DNA of 64,000 nt from JAJYQH01 sp036261615 (GTDB lineage: Bacteria > Actinomycetota > Actinomycetes > Propionibacteriales > Propionibacteriaceae): positions 18,127 to 82,126 of the forward strand of contig DATAKK010000094.1 in NCBI GenBank assembly GCA_036261615.1, in the 5' to 3' direction. Each line of letters starts with the position of its first letter. Within the stretch, counting starts at the first letter, position 1. Below, in pieces: positions 33,699-42,872 of this stretch. The notes beneath the pieces are model-generated. The model did no database searches and was not told where the DNA came from. It was given only the letters and a program-made list of their open reading frames with translations. The position numbers and the translations under genes were made by a program.

Positions 33699-34016
33699 TC
33701 AGCGGAAGACGTCGAGCTTGCCGAACTTCTCGGCGAGCAGGTAGTACGCGGCCAGCCGAGACTTGCGCCGCCCCTCGCCCATCGCCATGCCGACCTCCTT
33801 GACGGCACGGTCGAGCTCCTCGTCGGACTGGGTGAGACCCAGCTTCTTCTTCAGGAAGTTCTCGCGAACCGTCTCTCGTTCCTCGCGGTCGCTGAACGAG
33901 ACCAGTGCCGCATCGGGGTTGTTGAGCGTCAGCCGGTAGGTGGCCGCCATCTTCGCCACCACCGCCTCGTCGGCGTTCGGGGCGAAGGCCCGAACCTGCT
34001 CCACAGGATCACTCAT
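33699..34016 (-). CDS. DUF2853 family protein
   Basis: 105 residues: MSDPVEQVRAFAPNADEAVV, AKMAATYRLTLNNPDAALVS, NFLKKKLGLTQSDEELDRAV and YLLAEKFGKLDVF match the small soluble, helical DUF2853 family. Single gene between the candidate RNA and the ABC exporter. No function is established. Codon bias is normal. Confidence 0.85.
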   Translation of the reverse strand: MSDPVEQVRAFAPNADEAVVAKMAATYRLTLNNPDAALVSFSDREERETVRENFLKKKLGLTQSDEELDRAVKEVGMAMGEGRRKSRLAAYYLLAEKFGKLDVFR

Positions 34017-34104
34017 CGTGCCTCCAACAGGGGATGGATTCCTGACGCTCAGGCTAACGACGGGCCCGCGCCGGCGGGCGGGGTTCGCAAGATTGCGCCC
34101 GAGG

Positions 34105-36675
34105 TCACTCGGTCGCGATCGCCCGCAGCATGTTGAGGCGCGCCGCGTGGCGGGCCGGCCACACCGCGGCCACCACCCCTACGACGACGGCCGCCACCAG
34201 GTAGAGCAGCAGTCGGCCCCACGGCAGCACGAGGTGGCTGAGCCCCGAGTCGGCCAGCGATCGCTGCAGGGCCGTGCCGAAGGCGACACCGAGGGCCACG
34301 CCCAGCACCGAGCCGAGCAGCGCGATGATCACGGACTCGAGGGTCACCATCAGTCGGAGCTGCGGCCGGGTGGTGCCGATCGCGCGGAGCAGCCCCACCT
34401 CCCGGGTGCGCTCGATCACCGACAGCGCGAGGGTGTTGACGATGCCCAGCACGGCGATGACGATGGCGAGGCCGAGCAGCGCGTAGATCATGTTGAGCAG
34501 CCGGTCGACCTGCGAGGTCATCTCGGTGGCGTACTCGTCGCGGTTCATCACCACGACCGTGGGCAGGTCGGCGGTCGCGGCGTCCAGGCCTGCCCGGACC
34601 GTGCCGGGGTCTGCGCCGGCGGCGTCGGTGACGGCGATGGCGGTGGGGCCGTCGGCCGCGCCCAGCCGGCGTCCGGTGGCCACGTTGACGGTGTACTCGC
34701 CCATCGACCCGCCCGCGTCGGTGGCGTAGATGCCGCTGACCGTGAGGGTCACCGGGGTGCGGCTGACCGGCGACACCGCCACCAGCGTGTCACCGACCGA
34801 CAGGCCCCGGCGCTGGGCCGCGCGCTGGTCGACGATCACCGACCCGTCGGCCGTGTTCAGCCGCCCGCTCACCAGGTGCTGCCCGATGAGGGTGTTGAAC
34901 GCCGACGCGTCCGCGACGGTGAGGTAGGTCTGCCGGCCGTCGACGCCGGCGTAGGTGGCGTAGAAGGGCGAGGCGGCGGCCACTCCGCGCACGGCGGCGA
35001 TCTTCTGGGGCAGGGCGGCCGGCAGCACGCCGCCGGTCACCGACTGCAGGGTGAAGTCGCTGGCCATGGTCGTGGTGACCACCGAGTGGATGCTCGTGGA
35101 CGCCGACGAGCCGAGCACCGACAGGGTGGTGACGAGCGCGAGCGACAACATGAGCGCGGACGCCGTGGCCGCGGTCCGGCGGGGCTGCCGCACGGCGTTG
35201 AGCGCCGCCAGCTTGCCGACCTCGCCGAACGAGCGCCGGTACACCCAGCCGAGCAGGGCGATGACCGGGCGTCCCAGCAGTGGGCTGGCCGCCGCCACCC
35301 CGAGCAGCACGAGCGCGGCTCCCACCCCGATCACCAGGGCGCGGTGCGAGACGTGCGTCCACAGGCCGATCCCCATCGCGGCCGCGCCGGCGATCGTCAT
35401 CGCGACGCCGATGGCGGCCCGGATGCCGAGGTTTCCGGTGCCGGTCATGACGTCGCCGCTCATCGCGGCCACCGGGGGCACGTGACCCGCCTTGCGGCCG
35501 GGCAGCCACGCGGACACCATCGTGATGACCATGCCCACGGCGTACGACCAGCCGACCGCCGACCACGGGATGACCGGCAGGGCGGACCCGAGATCGACGC
35601 CGAAGCGGGTGAACAAGGCCCGGATGCCGAGGGCCAGCAGCCACCCGAGCCCCAGGCCGAGGGTCGATCCGACGAACCCGGTGACCGCGGCCTCGAACAG
35701 CACGGCCCGGGTGATCTGCCGTCGACTCGCCCCGATAGCCCGGAAGAGGGCGAGTTCGCGGCCGCGCTGGGCCACGATGATCGAGAACGTGTTGACGATG
35801 AGGAAGCTCGCGACGAGCAGGGCGATCGCCGCGAACACGAGCAGGAAGGTGTTGATGAAGCTCAGCGCCTTGTTCACCGAGCTCGCGGTCGCGTCCGCCG
35901 CCGCCTGACCGCTCACCGCCTCGAAGTCCTTGGGCGTGACGGCCCGGACCCGCGCGACGAGGTCGGGGATCGAGACGCCGTGAGCCGCGGTGATCCAGGC
36001 GGCGGTGAAGCCGTCCCTGCCCCCGAGCAGCAGCTTCTGGGCCTCGGGGGTGGTGAGGAACACGTAGGTGGCCCCGGCCGTGCCACCGCCGCCCCACTGC
36101 CCCGTGCCGACGATCGTCTTGGTGACGACGTCGCCGTTGGGCAGCGACACCTTCATCCGATCGCCCAGGCGGTAGCCACTCTTGGCGAGGGTGACCGGGT
36201 CGATGACCATCTCGTCCGGACCCTGCGGGGGACGCCCCGACTTCAGCACCACGCCGGTGAGGCCGCCGAACGCGGGATCGGTGTACCAGTTGATGCCGAC
36301 GCCGGGAGCGCCGATGGTGGCGATCACCTTGCCGTTGGAGCCGATCGGATAGGTGTTCACCGAGAAGACGGTGCCGGTGGCACTCTTCACGCCCGGCACC
36401 GAGCGGAACCGGGCCAGTTGGTCGGGGGTGAGCAGGGCGCGGCCGGCGGTGCTCGTCGCCGGGTCGAACCGCGACCCGCTCGAGCTGTAGGTGCCGACCG
36501 GGTCGACGTTCACGTCGGCGACGGTGCCCCGCAACAGCCCGTTGAACGACGTGGACAGCAGGGTGGTGAAGATGAGCGACCCGGACACGAACGCGACCCC
36601 GAGCACGATGGCCAGGGCGCTGAGCAGGAGCCGCGCCCGACGGTGCAGCAGCGACTTCCAGGCGGCGCGGTACAT
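34105..36675 (-). CDS. ABC transporter permease, MacB/FtsX type (two-repeat)
   Basis: 856 residues with two FtsX-like units. The N-terminal helix (LLLSALAIVLGVAFVSGSLI) is followed by a large extracellular MacB-like domain, three helices (INTFLLVFAAIALLVASFLI etc.), a central helix group, a second extracellular domain and a final three-helix FtsX domain (LNMIYALLGLAIVIAVLGIV). Such permeases do not move substrates across by alternating access but couple ATP use to mechanical work on extracellular lipids, peptides or lipoproteins. Forms a pair with the ATPase 6 bp upstream. Confidence 0.9.
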   Translation of the reverse strand: MYRAAWKSLLHRRARLLLSALAIVLGVAFVSGSLIFTTLLSTSFNGLLRGTVADVNVDPVGTYSSSGSRFDPATSTAGRALLTPDQLARFRSVPGVKSATGTVFSVNTYPIGSNGKVIATIGAPGVGINWYTDPAFGGLTGVVLKSGRPPQGPDEMVIDPVTLAKSGYRLGDRMKVSLPNGDVVTKTIVGTGQWGGGGTAGATYVFLTTPEAQKLLLGGRDGFTAAWITAAHGVSIPDLVARVRAVTPKDFEAVSGQAAADATASSVNKALSFINTFLLVFAAIALLVASFLIVNTFSIIVAQRGRELALFRAIGASRRQITRAVLFEAAVTGFVGSTLGLGLGWLLALGIRALFTRFGVDLGSALPVIPWSAVGWSYAVGMVITMVSAWLPGRKAGHVPPVAAMSGDVMTGTGNLGIRAAIGVAMTIAGAAAMGIGLWTHVSHRALVIGVGAALVLLGVAAASPLLGRPVIALLGWVYRRSFGEVGKLAALNAVRQPRRTAATASALMLSLALVTTLSVLGSSASTSIHSVVTTTMASDFTLQSVTGGVLPAALPQKIAAVRGVAAASPFYATYAGVDGRQTYLTVADASAFNTLIGQHLVSGRLNTADGSVIVDQRAAQRRGLSVGDTLVAVSPVSRTPVTLTVSGIYATDAGGSMGEYTVNVATGRRLGAADGPTAIAVTDAAGADPGTVRAGLDAATADLPTVVVMNRDEYATEMTSQVDRLLNMIYALLGLAIVIAVLGIVNTLALSVIERTREVGLLRAIGTTRPQLRLMVTLESVIIALLGSVLGVALGVAFGTALQRSLADSGLSHLVLPWGRLLLYLVAAVVVGVVAAVWPARHAARLNMLRAIATE

Positions 36676-36681
36676 CGGCGC

Positions 36682-37620
36682 TCAGCCCTCGAGCGCGTGC
36701 CGGGGCCGGACCGCCTGCTCGTCGTCCTCCGCGGACGCCGTGGCCTCTCCCCCGCCGGCCATCGGCGTGCCCCGCTCCTGGGTCCGCGCGCGGGCCGCCG
36801 CGTTGGCGACCTGGGCGGCGTCCACATGGCGCGGGTCGATGCTCGCCATCATCGCGAGCACCGAGTCGCGGGTGGGGTGCTCGAGTTCGGCGACGATCGC
36901 GCCGTCGGCGAGGAACAGGGCCCGGTCGGCGTAGCTGGCGGCCACCGGGTCGTGGGTCACCATGACGATCGTCTGACCGAACTCGTCGACGCTGTGCCGC
37001 AGGAACCCGAGCACCTCCGCCGACGACCGGGAGTCGAGGTTGCCGGTGGGCTCGTCGGCGAAGACGATGTCGGGCCGGCTGATCAACGCCCTGGCGCAGG
37101 CCACCCGCTGCTGCTGGCCGCCGGACAGCTCCGTGGGCTTGTGGCCCAGTCGGCTCCCGAGGTCGACGGTGTCGACGACGGTGCGGTACCAGTCGGGGTC
37201 GGGCCGGCGTCCGGCGATGGCCAGCGGCAGCAGGATGTTCTCCTCGGCGGTGAGGGTCGGCACCAGGTTGAAGGCCTGGAAGACGAATCCGATCCGGTCG
37301 CGGCGCAGTTCGGTGAGCTGCTTGTCCTTGAGGGAGCCGATCTCGGTGCCGCCGATGACGATGCGACCGGCGGTGGGCGAGTCGAGGCCGGCGACGCAGT
37401 GCATGAGGGTCGACTTCCCCGAGCCCGACGGGCCCATCACCGCGGTGAAGCGGCCCTTCTCGAACTGCACGTCGACGGCGTCCAGGGCGACCACCCGGGT
37501 GTCGCCGCTGCCGTAGACCTTGGTCAGTCCCTCGGTGTAGGCCGCGACCCGGTCGCCCGGTGCATCGGGACGCCCCGCGGGGCCGGTCGTGGTGTCGGCG
37601 GCGGCGAGGTCGGGCAGCAT
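36682..37620 (-). CDS. ABC transporter ATP-binding protein, MacB/LolD type
   Basis: 312 residues from ATG 37620. Walker A AVMGPSGSGKSTLMHCVAGL, Q-loop VFQAFNLVPTLTAEENI, signature LSGGQQQRVACARAL, Walker B IVFADEPTGNLDSRS and H-loop VMVTHDP are intact. The EPTGNLDS form is typical of MacB/LolD/FtsE. A C-terminal extension of about 60 charged residues is unusual for the family and may contact the permease or regulate it. Divergent from a TetR gene that is the obvious candidate regulator. Confidence 0.92.
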   Translation of the reverse strand: MLPDLAAADTTTGPAGRPDAPGDRVAAYTEGLTKVYGSGDTRVVALDAVDVQFEKGRFTAVMGPSGSGKSTLMHCVAGLDSPTAGRIVIGGTEIGSLKDKQLTELRRDRIGFVFQAFNLVPTLTAEENILLPLAIAGRRPDPDWYRTVVDTVDLGSRLGHKPTELSGGQQQRVACARALISRPDIVFADEPTGNLDSRSSAEVLGFLRHSVDEFGQTIVMVTHDPVAASYADRALFLADGAIVAELEHPTRDSVLAMMASIDPRHVDAAQVANAAARARTQERGTPMAGGGEATASAEDDEQAVRPRHALEG

Positions 37621-38106
37621 GGACTGGTCCTGTCGTCTTGTGGATGGAGCGAGCGATGGTGGCTCCACGATAGGTGGTGCCGATGTCGCTCCCGATCCCC
37701 GGTCCCCATGCACAGGCCTGACCTTGATGGGGTGATGGTCATGGTTACTCTCATCATCGTCATCACTTCTGGGGAAACTGGGGATAACCCGCGTTCCCGC
37801 TTGTGGCCCCGCCTTCGGCCGTCCCCAGCCCTTGGGAGAACCACCGAATGACACGGGGAGGATCTGTTGATCGGCGGCACGGGTCGGAGTGGGGTGTGGG
37901 AACCCGTCCCCCGTCCCTCCTCAACGGCGGTAGGTTTTCCACATAACCATGTGGAAAGTGGAGAACGCGGCAAACCCGGGCGCGGCCACTCGTCGGTGCT
38001 AGCGTGTGCCCACGCCGCGGCACCGGCAAGGACGCCGGTCGCCCGGTCGGCCGGGGGCTAACCCCGCCGGGCCAGCCCGCGGCGCCGTCCAGTCGAGGAG
38101 TCACGC
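37621..38106. promoter_or_regulatory. Divergent region between ABC exporter and TetR, with palindromic operator
   Basis: A perfect palindrome, TTTCCACAT (37936-37944), 4 bp, ATGTGGAAA (37949-37957), is typical of a TetR operator. The same arms resemble DnaA boxes with mismatches, and GGGGATAA at 37780-37787 resembles an inverted TTATCCCC. The stretch 37731-37790 is markedly AT-rich for this genome, with clustered TCATCATCGTCATCAC. I prefer TetR control of the exporter; a secondary DnaA-binding region is possible. Confidence 0.55.
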
Positions 38107-38757
38107 ATGTCCGCCATTCAGCCCGGGGGGAGCGCGCGGGGAGACCGCCGCCGCACCCAGATCCTGGATGTCGCCCTCGCACACTTCGCCGAGACCGGCT
38201 ACCGCGGAGCGTCACTCCGCGACATCGCGCAGCAGGTCGGCATCACCCACCCGGGACTCCTGTACCACTTCGGCAGCAAGGAGGAACTGCTGATGGCGGT
38301 GCTCGCGCACCGCGACGAGAAGAGCTACGACATCGTCGGCGACAGGAGCGACCTCGACGCCCTCACCGCCCTCGTGCACCTGGTCGAGCGCAATGCCACC
38401 CAGCCGGGCCTCGTCGAACTGTTCGTCACGCTGTCCGCGGAGGCGGTCGACCCCGGCCACCCGGCCCACGACTACTTCGCCCAGCGCTACCAGCGCGTGG
38501 TCGAGAGCTACGAGCTCTCCTTCACCCACATGCAGCAGCAGGGCCTGCTCCGCGAGGGGGTCGACCCCCGCCGGGCGTCGCGCAGCCTCGTGGCGCTCAT
38601 GGACGGCCTGCAGGTGCAGTGGATGTACGACCGCGAGGCCGTCGACATGCCGGGGACCGTGCTCGAGTTCCTCCGCGACATCGTCACCGACGAGCGGGCC
38701 GTGCTCGACTCGTTCGCGGCCTCCGCGACGTCGGTCGTGGCGAGCGCCGCCGACTGA
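38107..38757 (+). CDS. TetR/AcrR-family regulator
   Basis: 216 residues. HTH: RRTQILDVALAHFAETGYRG, SLRDIAQQVGITHPGLLYHF, GSKEELLMAVL. The C-terminal part is the helical ligand domain. GAGGAG lies about 7 bp before ATG 38107. It diverges from the MacB/FtsX-like exporter across a palindromic operator, so exporter repression is likely. It ends 19 bp before the convergent dnaA stop codon, with no visible terminator. Confidence 0.9.
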   Translation: MSAIQPGGSARGDRRRTQILDVALAHFAETGYRGASLRDIAQQVGITHPGLLYHFGSKEELLMAVLAHRDEKSYDIVGDRSDLDALTALVHLVERNATQPGLVELFVTLSAEAVDPGHPAHDYFAQRYQRVVESYELSFTHMQQQGLLREGVDPRRASRSLVALMDGLQVQWMYDREAVDMPGTVLEFLRDIVTDERAVLDSFAASATSVVASAAD

Positions 38758-38776
38758 GCCCGCCGGCGTCCGGGGG

Positions 38777-40198
38777 TCACTGCCGGATCTTGTTCGTGAG
38801 CTCGCTCACCTGGTTGTAGACGCTGCGCCGCTCGCGCAGCAGCTCCCGGATCTTGCGGTCGGCGTGCATCACCGTCGTGTGGTCGCGGCCGCCGAACAGC
38901 TGGCCGATCTTCGGCAGGCTGAGGTCGGTGAACTCCCGGCACAGGTACATCGCGATCTGCCGCGCGGTGACGAGCGCGTGCGTGCGCGACGAGCCGGTCA
39001 GCTCCTCGATGCCGATGCCGAAGTAGGCAGCGGTCTCGGCCATGATCTTGGACGCGCTCACCTGGGCGTCGGCGCCCGCGGGCATGATGTCGCGGAGCAC
39101 GACCTCGGCCAGAGACACGTCGACCGGCTGCTTGTTGAGGCTCGCGAAGGCCGACACCCGGTTGAGCGCCCCCTCCAGCTCGCGGATGTTCGTCTGGATC
39201 CGCGCCGCGATGAACTCGAGCACGTCGAGGCCCACCGTGAGGTGCTCGTTCACGGCGAACCTCTTGAGGATCGCGATGCGGGTCTCGAGGTCGGGCGGCT
39301 GGATGTCGGTGATGAGACCCCACTCGAACCGGCTGCGCAGTCGCGGCTCCAGGGCCTCGAGCAGCTTCGGGGCCCGGTCGGACGTCATGACGATCTGCTT
39401 CTGCGCGTTGTGCAGGGTGTTGAAGGTGTGGAAGAACTCCTCCTGCGTCTGGATCTTCGACTCCAGGAACTGGATGTCGTCGATGAGCAGCACGTCGACC
39501 TCGCGGTACTGCCGCCGGAACTGGGCGGTGCGGTTCTCGGAGATGGCGTTGATGAAGTCGTTGGTGAGTTCCTCGGTGCTGACGTAGCGCACCCGGGCGC
39601 GGTCGGAGTAGCGACGCACGTAGTGCCCGATGGCGTGCAGCAGGTGGGTCTTCCCGAGTCCGGAGTCGCCGTAGATCATCAGCGGGTTGTACGACTTGCC
39701 GGGGCCCTCGGCGACGGCGGCCGCGGCCGCGTGGGCGAACCGGTTGGACGACCCGATGACGAAGGAGTCGAAGGTGTACTTGGGGTTCAGCCGGTCCCCC
39801 GAGGGCGTGGTGTCGATCGCGTCGTTGACCGGCGACGGGATGGCCGAAGGCGGGACGACCCGCGGGGCGGCGACCGGCTCGAGGAGTTCGTCCTCCTCGT
39901 CGAACGGGCTGTCGGGACTCTCGAGATTGAGTTCCAGGTCGGGCTCCACGGTGATGGCGAGCCGCATCTGCCGCGAGTAGTAGTCGCTCAGCGACTCCTC
40001 GACCTGGGTGCGGAGTCGGCTCTCGATCCGCTCGCGGGTGAAGTCGTTGGCGACCGCGATCATCACGGTGGACTCGTGCACGGTGAGCGGCTTGGCGTTC
40101 TTCAGCCAGGCGCGCGTGTGCGGTGCCGCCGCCTTCAGGACGTGGTGCCAGGCCTGGTCGAGCGACCGTTCGGGACCGGCCATGTGCGCCACGCTCAT
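38777..40198 (-). CDS. dnaA: Chromosomal replication initiator protein
   Basis: 473 residues from ATG 40198 (MSVAHMAGPERSLDQAWHHV); longer frames run through the DnaA boxes. Domain I (about 1-80), a short acidic linker (domain II), AAA+ domain III with Walker A IYGDSGLGKTHLLHAIGHYV and Walker B DVLLIDDIQFL, sensor motif TSDRAPKLL, and DNA-binding domain IV with the signature GRDHTTVMHADRKI. It opens oriC as an ATP-bound filament. Its start faces the DnaA-box cluster, implying autoregulation. Confidence 0.97.
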   Translation of the reverse strand: MSVAHMAGPERSLDQAWHHVLKAAAPHTRAWLKNAKPLTVHESTVMIAVANDFTRERIESRLRTQVEESLSDYYSRQMRLAITVEPDLELNLESPDSPFDEEDELLEPVAAPRVVPPSAIPSPVNDAIDTTPSGDRLNPKYTFDSFVIGSSNRFAHAAAAAVAEGPGKSYNPLMIYGDSGLGKTHLLHAIGHYVRRYSDRARVRYVSTEELTNDFINAISENRTAQFRRQYREVDVLLIDDIQFLESKIQTQEEFFHTFNTLHNAQKQIVMTSDRAPKLLEALEPRLRSRFEWGLITDIQPPDLETRIAILKRFAVNEHLTVGLDVLEFIAARIQTNIRELEGALNRVSAFASLNKQPVDVSLAEVVLRDIMPAGADAQVSASKIMAETAAYFGIGIEELTGSSRTHALVTARQIAMYLCREFTDLSLPKIGQLFGGRDHTTVMHADRKIRELLRERRSVYNQVSELTNKIRQ

Positions 40199-40530
40199 GT
40201 GCTCTTCGTCATCCTCACGGTCGTGTCGGCCGGGCCGACGGGACTCAGGCGGCTGCGTGCGGATCGCCCGGGGGTTATCCACAGTAGCGGGGGTGGCCGC
40301 ACTCTGCACGGTCGCCTCCCGCTGCTTATCCACAACCGATGTCCACAGGTGTGGACCGAACCATGGGTGCACAGGGTACGCACCGGGGGGTTCACCTGAC
40401 GGTGCCGACGACTGGTGGGGCTGCCGCTGCCGTCGAGACCAGCCGCGGGGGTGTGCTGACCACTCCATGGGGGTTGGCGCCGCCTGTGGACAACCGCGCC
40501 TCCGAGACGCTAACAAGGGTGGGGAGGTAG
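40199..40530. other. Putative oriC and dnaA control region (DnaA boxes)
   Basis: TTATCCACA occurs at 40274-40282 and 40326-40334. ATGTCCACA at 40339-40347 forms a tight inverted pair (GTCCACA, 2 bp, TGTGGAC at 40341-40356), and TTGTCCACA occurs on the minus strand at 40485-40493. These are exact or one-mismatch actinobacterial DnaA boxes between rpmH and dnaA. No distinct AT-rich unwinding element is seen, and the box number is modest, so this may be only part of the origin. Confidence 0.6.
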
Positions 40531-40642
40531 TGCAACCTTCTGGGCGAAATTTCGCGGGCTTCTCGGCGTGTCGTCTGGACGCCGCACGCTTGCGCAGTGT
40601 GCGGGTCCCGGATGAAGCCGGGACGCGGAGTGGGGCCGCAGT

Positions 40643-40672
40643 TTGCCCGGGAATCGTCCCAGCCCGTATCGT
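40643..40672 (+). promoter_or_regulatory. Candidate promoter of rpmH operon
   Basis: TTGCCC (40643-40648) and TATCGT (40667-40672) spaced 18 bp, about 150 bp before rpmH and facing it. The stretch 40531-40642 shows no other feature. Confidence 0.5.
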
Positions 40673-40830
40673 GGATCAGTCGCAGTCGTGTCAGCCGCGG
40701 GGTTTCCTTTCGAGGATCGCCTGAGGTCGCCGCGCCGAACCGACCACCCGCCGATACACAAACGATCCCTGCCCGTGTGGCACGGCGCGCCCGCGCCTGG
40801 CACCACGGCGGAGCATTCGGAGATAGATCC

Positions 40831-40968
40831 ATGTCGAAGCGTACGTTCCAGCCGAGCAACCGGCGTCGCAGCCGCACCCATGGCTTCCGCGCCCGCATGC
40901 GCACCCGCGCCGGCCGCGCCATTCTGGCCGCCCGCCGTCGCAAGGGTCGCTCGGAGCTGTCGGCCTGA
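40831..40968 (+). CDS. rpmH: 50S ribosomal protein L34
   Basis: 45 residues, MSKRTFQPSNRRRSRTHGF then RARMRTRAGRAILAARRRKG, the invariant L34 pattern and length. ATG 40831 follows GGAGATAGATCC. First gene of the rpmH-rnpA-yidD-yidC-jag-rsmG run next to the origin, as in most bacteria. Confidence 0.98.
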   Translation: MSKRTFQPSNRRRSRTHGFRARMRTRAGRAILAARRRKGRSELSA

Positions 40969-40973
40969 CGCAC

Positions 40974-41318
40974 GTGCTGCCCGCGATCCATCGCATGCGC
41001 GCGTCGTGGGAGTTCCGCGACACGATGCGTCATGGCGTCCGGGCGGCGCGCCCCACTCTCGTGCTGCACGCACGGTCCCTCGAGAGCCCCCCGTCGCGGG
41101 TGGGCTTCGTCGTGTCCCGGGCCGTCGGCGGAGCCGTCGTCCGCAACCGGGTCAAGCGCCGGCTGCGGCACCTCGCGGCGTCCCAGATCGATGACTCGAT
41201 GCCTGTGTCGGTCGTCGTCCGCGCGCTGCCCGGGTCGTCCCGCGAGCCCGAGCGCCTCGCCGACGACCTCGTCGGCGCCTGGTCGACGATGCGCCGCCGG
41301 TTGCAGGTGACGCCGTGA
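40974..41318 (+). CDS. rnpA: Ribonuclease P protein component
   Basis: 114 residues from GTG 40974, 5 bp after the rpmH stop. RnpA features: FRDTMRHGVRA, VGFVVSRAVGGAVVRNRVKR then RLRHLAAS (the conserved RNR helix). It binds RNase P RNA and helps cleave the 5' leader of pre-tRNAs. The 3' end overlaps yidD by 4 bp (GTGA). The RNA subunit gene is not in this window as far as I can see. Confidence 0.95.
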   Translation: MLPAIHRMRASWEFRDTMRHGVRAARPTLVLHARSLESPPSRVGFVVSRAVGGAVVRNRVKRRLRHLAASQIDDSMPVSVVVRALPGSSREPERLADDLVGAWSTMRRRLQVTP

Positions 41319-41695
41319 GCGCCTCCGGCGTCGCGTGGTCGCGACCGGTGGGAGGGTTGCGGGTCGTCCTGCGGCATTCGCCCCTCGCCTGGCTGATGAT
41401 CGGCTTCGTCCGGCTGTGGCGGGCCGTGATCTCCCCCCTGTACGGGGATGTGTGCAAGTACTACCCCACGTGCTCGAGCTACGGCCTCACGGCGCTCGAG
41501 ACCCATGGGGCCATCAAGGGCGGCTGGCTCACCGTGCGCCGCCTGCTGCGCTGCCACCCCTGGTCACTGGGCGGGTACGACCCGGTGCCCGGGTCGGAGC
41601 ACACGCACCACTCCCCCACCGAGGTCCCAGCCGACCCCCCTGGTTCATTTCCGGACGCCGGCGAGGCGTCGCCCGATCAAGGTAGCCAACGATGA
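41315..41695 (+). CDS. yidD: Membrane protein insertion efficiency factor
   Basis: 126 residues from the GTG at 41315. The YidD core is clear: FVRLWRAVISPLYGDVCKYY, PTCSSYGLTALETHGAIKGG and RCHPWSLGGYDPVP, with the conserved Cys residues. The N-terminus is slightly longer than usual and the C-terminal about 30 residues are low complexity. It sits between rnpA and yidC with overlaps at both ends and assists YidC insertion. Confidence 0.95.
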   Translation: MSASGVAWSRPVGGLRVVLRHSPLAWLMIGFVRLWRAVISPLYGDVCKYYPTCSSYGLTALETHGAIKGGWLTVRRLLRCHPWSLGGYDPVPGSEHTHHSPTEVPADPPGSFPDAGEASPDQGSQR

Positions 41696-42810
41696 CCCTC
41701 ACTCCCCTTCTCGTCCCGCTGTTCGCGTTCTTCTCCCTGTGGACGTCGCTGCGCGACGTGCTGTCGGCGATGATGCAGCCGCTCTACTGGGCGGTGTCCG
41801 GTCTCGTCGTGCTGTTCCACAGCGTGTGGACCCCGGTGTTCGGGTCGGGGTCGGGGTGGACGTGGACGCTCGCGATCATCAGCCTCACCGTCGTCATCCG
41901 CATCCTGCTCATCCCGCTGTTCGTGCGGCAGATCAACTCCGCGCGGAGCATGCAGCTGATCCAGCCGAAGCTCAAGGCGCTGCAGGAGAAGCACGGGTCG
42001 GACCGCGAGCGGCTCGCGCAGGAACAGATGAAGCTGTACCGCGAGGAGGGCGTCAACCCGGCGGCGTCCTGCCTGCCGCTGCTGCTGCAGGCGCCCATCT
42101 TCCTCGCGCTGTTCCGGGTGCTCGAGGGCGCGGCGGCCCAGCCGAACGCGATCCCGCGCGGCACCTTCTTCAAGCACCACCCCGAGCTCGTGGCCTCGCT
42201 GCGCGACTCGTCGATCTTCAACGCCCAGCTGGCCGGCCGGTTCTTCCCGATCGCCAACGGCTTCGGAGCCACCCAGGTGCTCGCGATGGTGCTCATCGTG
42301 GCGATGTCCGCGGTGCTGTTCGTCACCCAGCTCCAGCTGCTCAAGAAGAACATGCCGCCCGAGTCGCTCACCGGCCCGATGGCCCAGCAGCAGAAGATGA
42401 TGCTCTACCTCTTCCCGGTCATCTACCTGTTCACCGGTATCAGCATCCCGATCGGCGTGCTCATCTACTGGCTCACCACCAACGTGTGGACGATGGGCCA
42501 GCAGTGGATCATCATCCACAACAACCCCTCCCCCAACACTCCGGCCTACGTCGAGTGGGAGGAGCGGATGCGCGCCAGGGGCAAGGACCCGCACGCCATC
42601 GAGGCCGAGCGCGCGCAGAAGCGCAAGCGCCGGGTGGTCACTGAGACGCCTGCCGCCCAGGTGGTGGAGGAGGACGGCTCGACCCGGCACGTGGTCGCTC
42701 GCCAGAACGTGAGCCGGCAGACGGTGCGCCGCCCCGACGAGGACGGCAAGCAGATCATCAGCCGTCAGCAGCCGCAGCGCCAGCCGCGTTCGGCCCGCAA
42801 GAAGAACTGA
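41692..42810 (+). CDS. yidC: Membrane protein insertase YidC/Oxa1
   Basis: 372 residues. YidC core: WTWTLAIISLTVVIRILLIP (with the conserved membrane Arg), QLIQPKLKALQEKHGSDRER, YREEGVNPAASCLPLLLQAP and PVIYLFTGISIPIGVLIYWL. As in Gram-positives there is no large periplasmic domain. A long basic tail (RKRRVVTETP…ARKKN) may bind ribosomes. It inserts membrane proteins with or without SecYEG. Overlaps yidD by 4 bp. Confidence 0.96.
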   Translation: MTLTPLLVPLFAFFSLWTSLRDVLSAMMQPLYWAVSGLVVLFHSVWTPVFGSGSGWTWTLAIISLTVVIRILLIPLFVRQINSARSMQLIQPKLKALQEKHGSDRERLAQEQMKLYREEGVNPAASCLPLLLQAPIFLALFRVLEGAAAQPNAIPRGTFFKHHPELVASLRDSSIFNAQLAGRFFPIANGFGATQVLAMVLIVAMSAVLFVTQLQLLKKNMPPESLTGPMAQQQKMMLYLFPVIYLFTGISIPIGVLIYWLTTNVWTMGQQWIIIHNNPSPNTPAYVEWEERMRARGKDPHAIEAERAQKRKRRVVTETPAAQVVEEDGSTRHVVARQNVSRQTVRRPDEDGKQIISRQQPQRQPRSARKKN

Positions 42811-42872
42811 CCCCCGGTCCCCAGCCGGCCCCGGTCCGGGCACCCGGACCACATTCGAGCAAGGAGACAGTG

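Noticed and set aside
33940..37851. 1303-codon open frame on the plus strand
   Set aside because: Antisense to the ABC permease and ATPase, whose motifs are complete on the minus strand.
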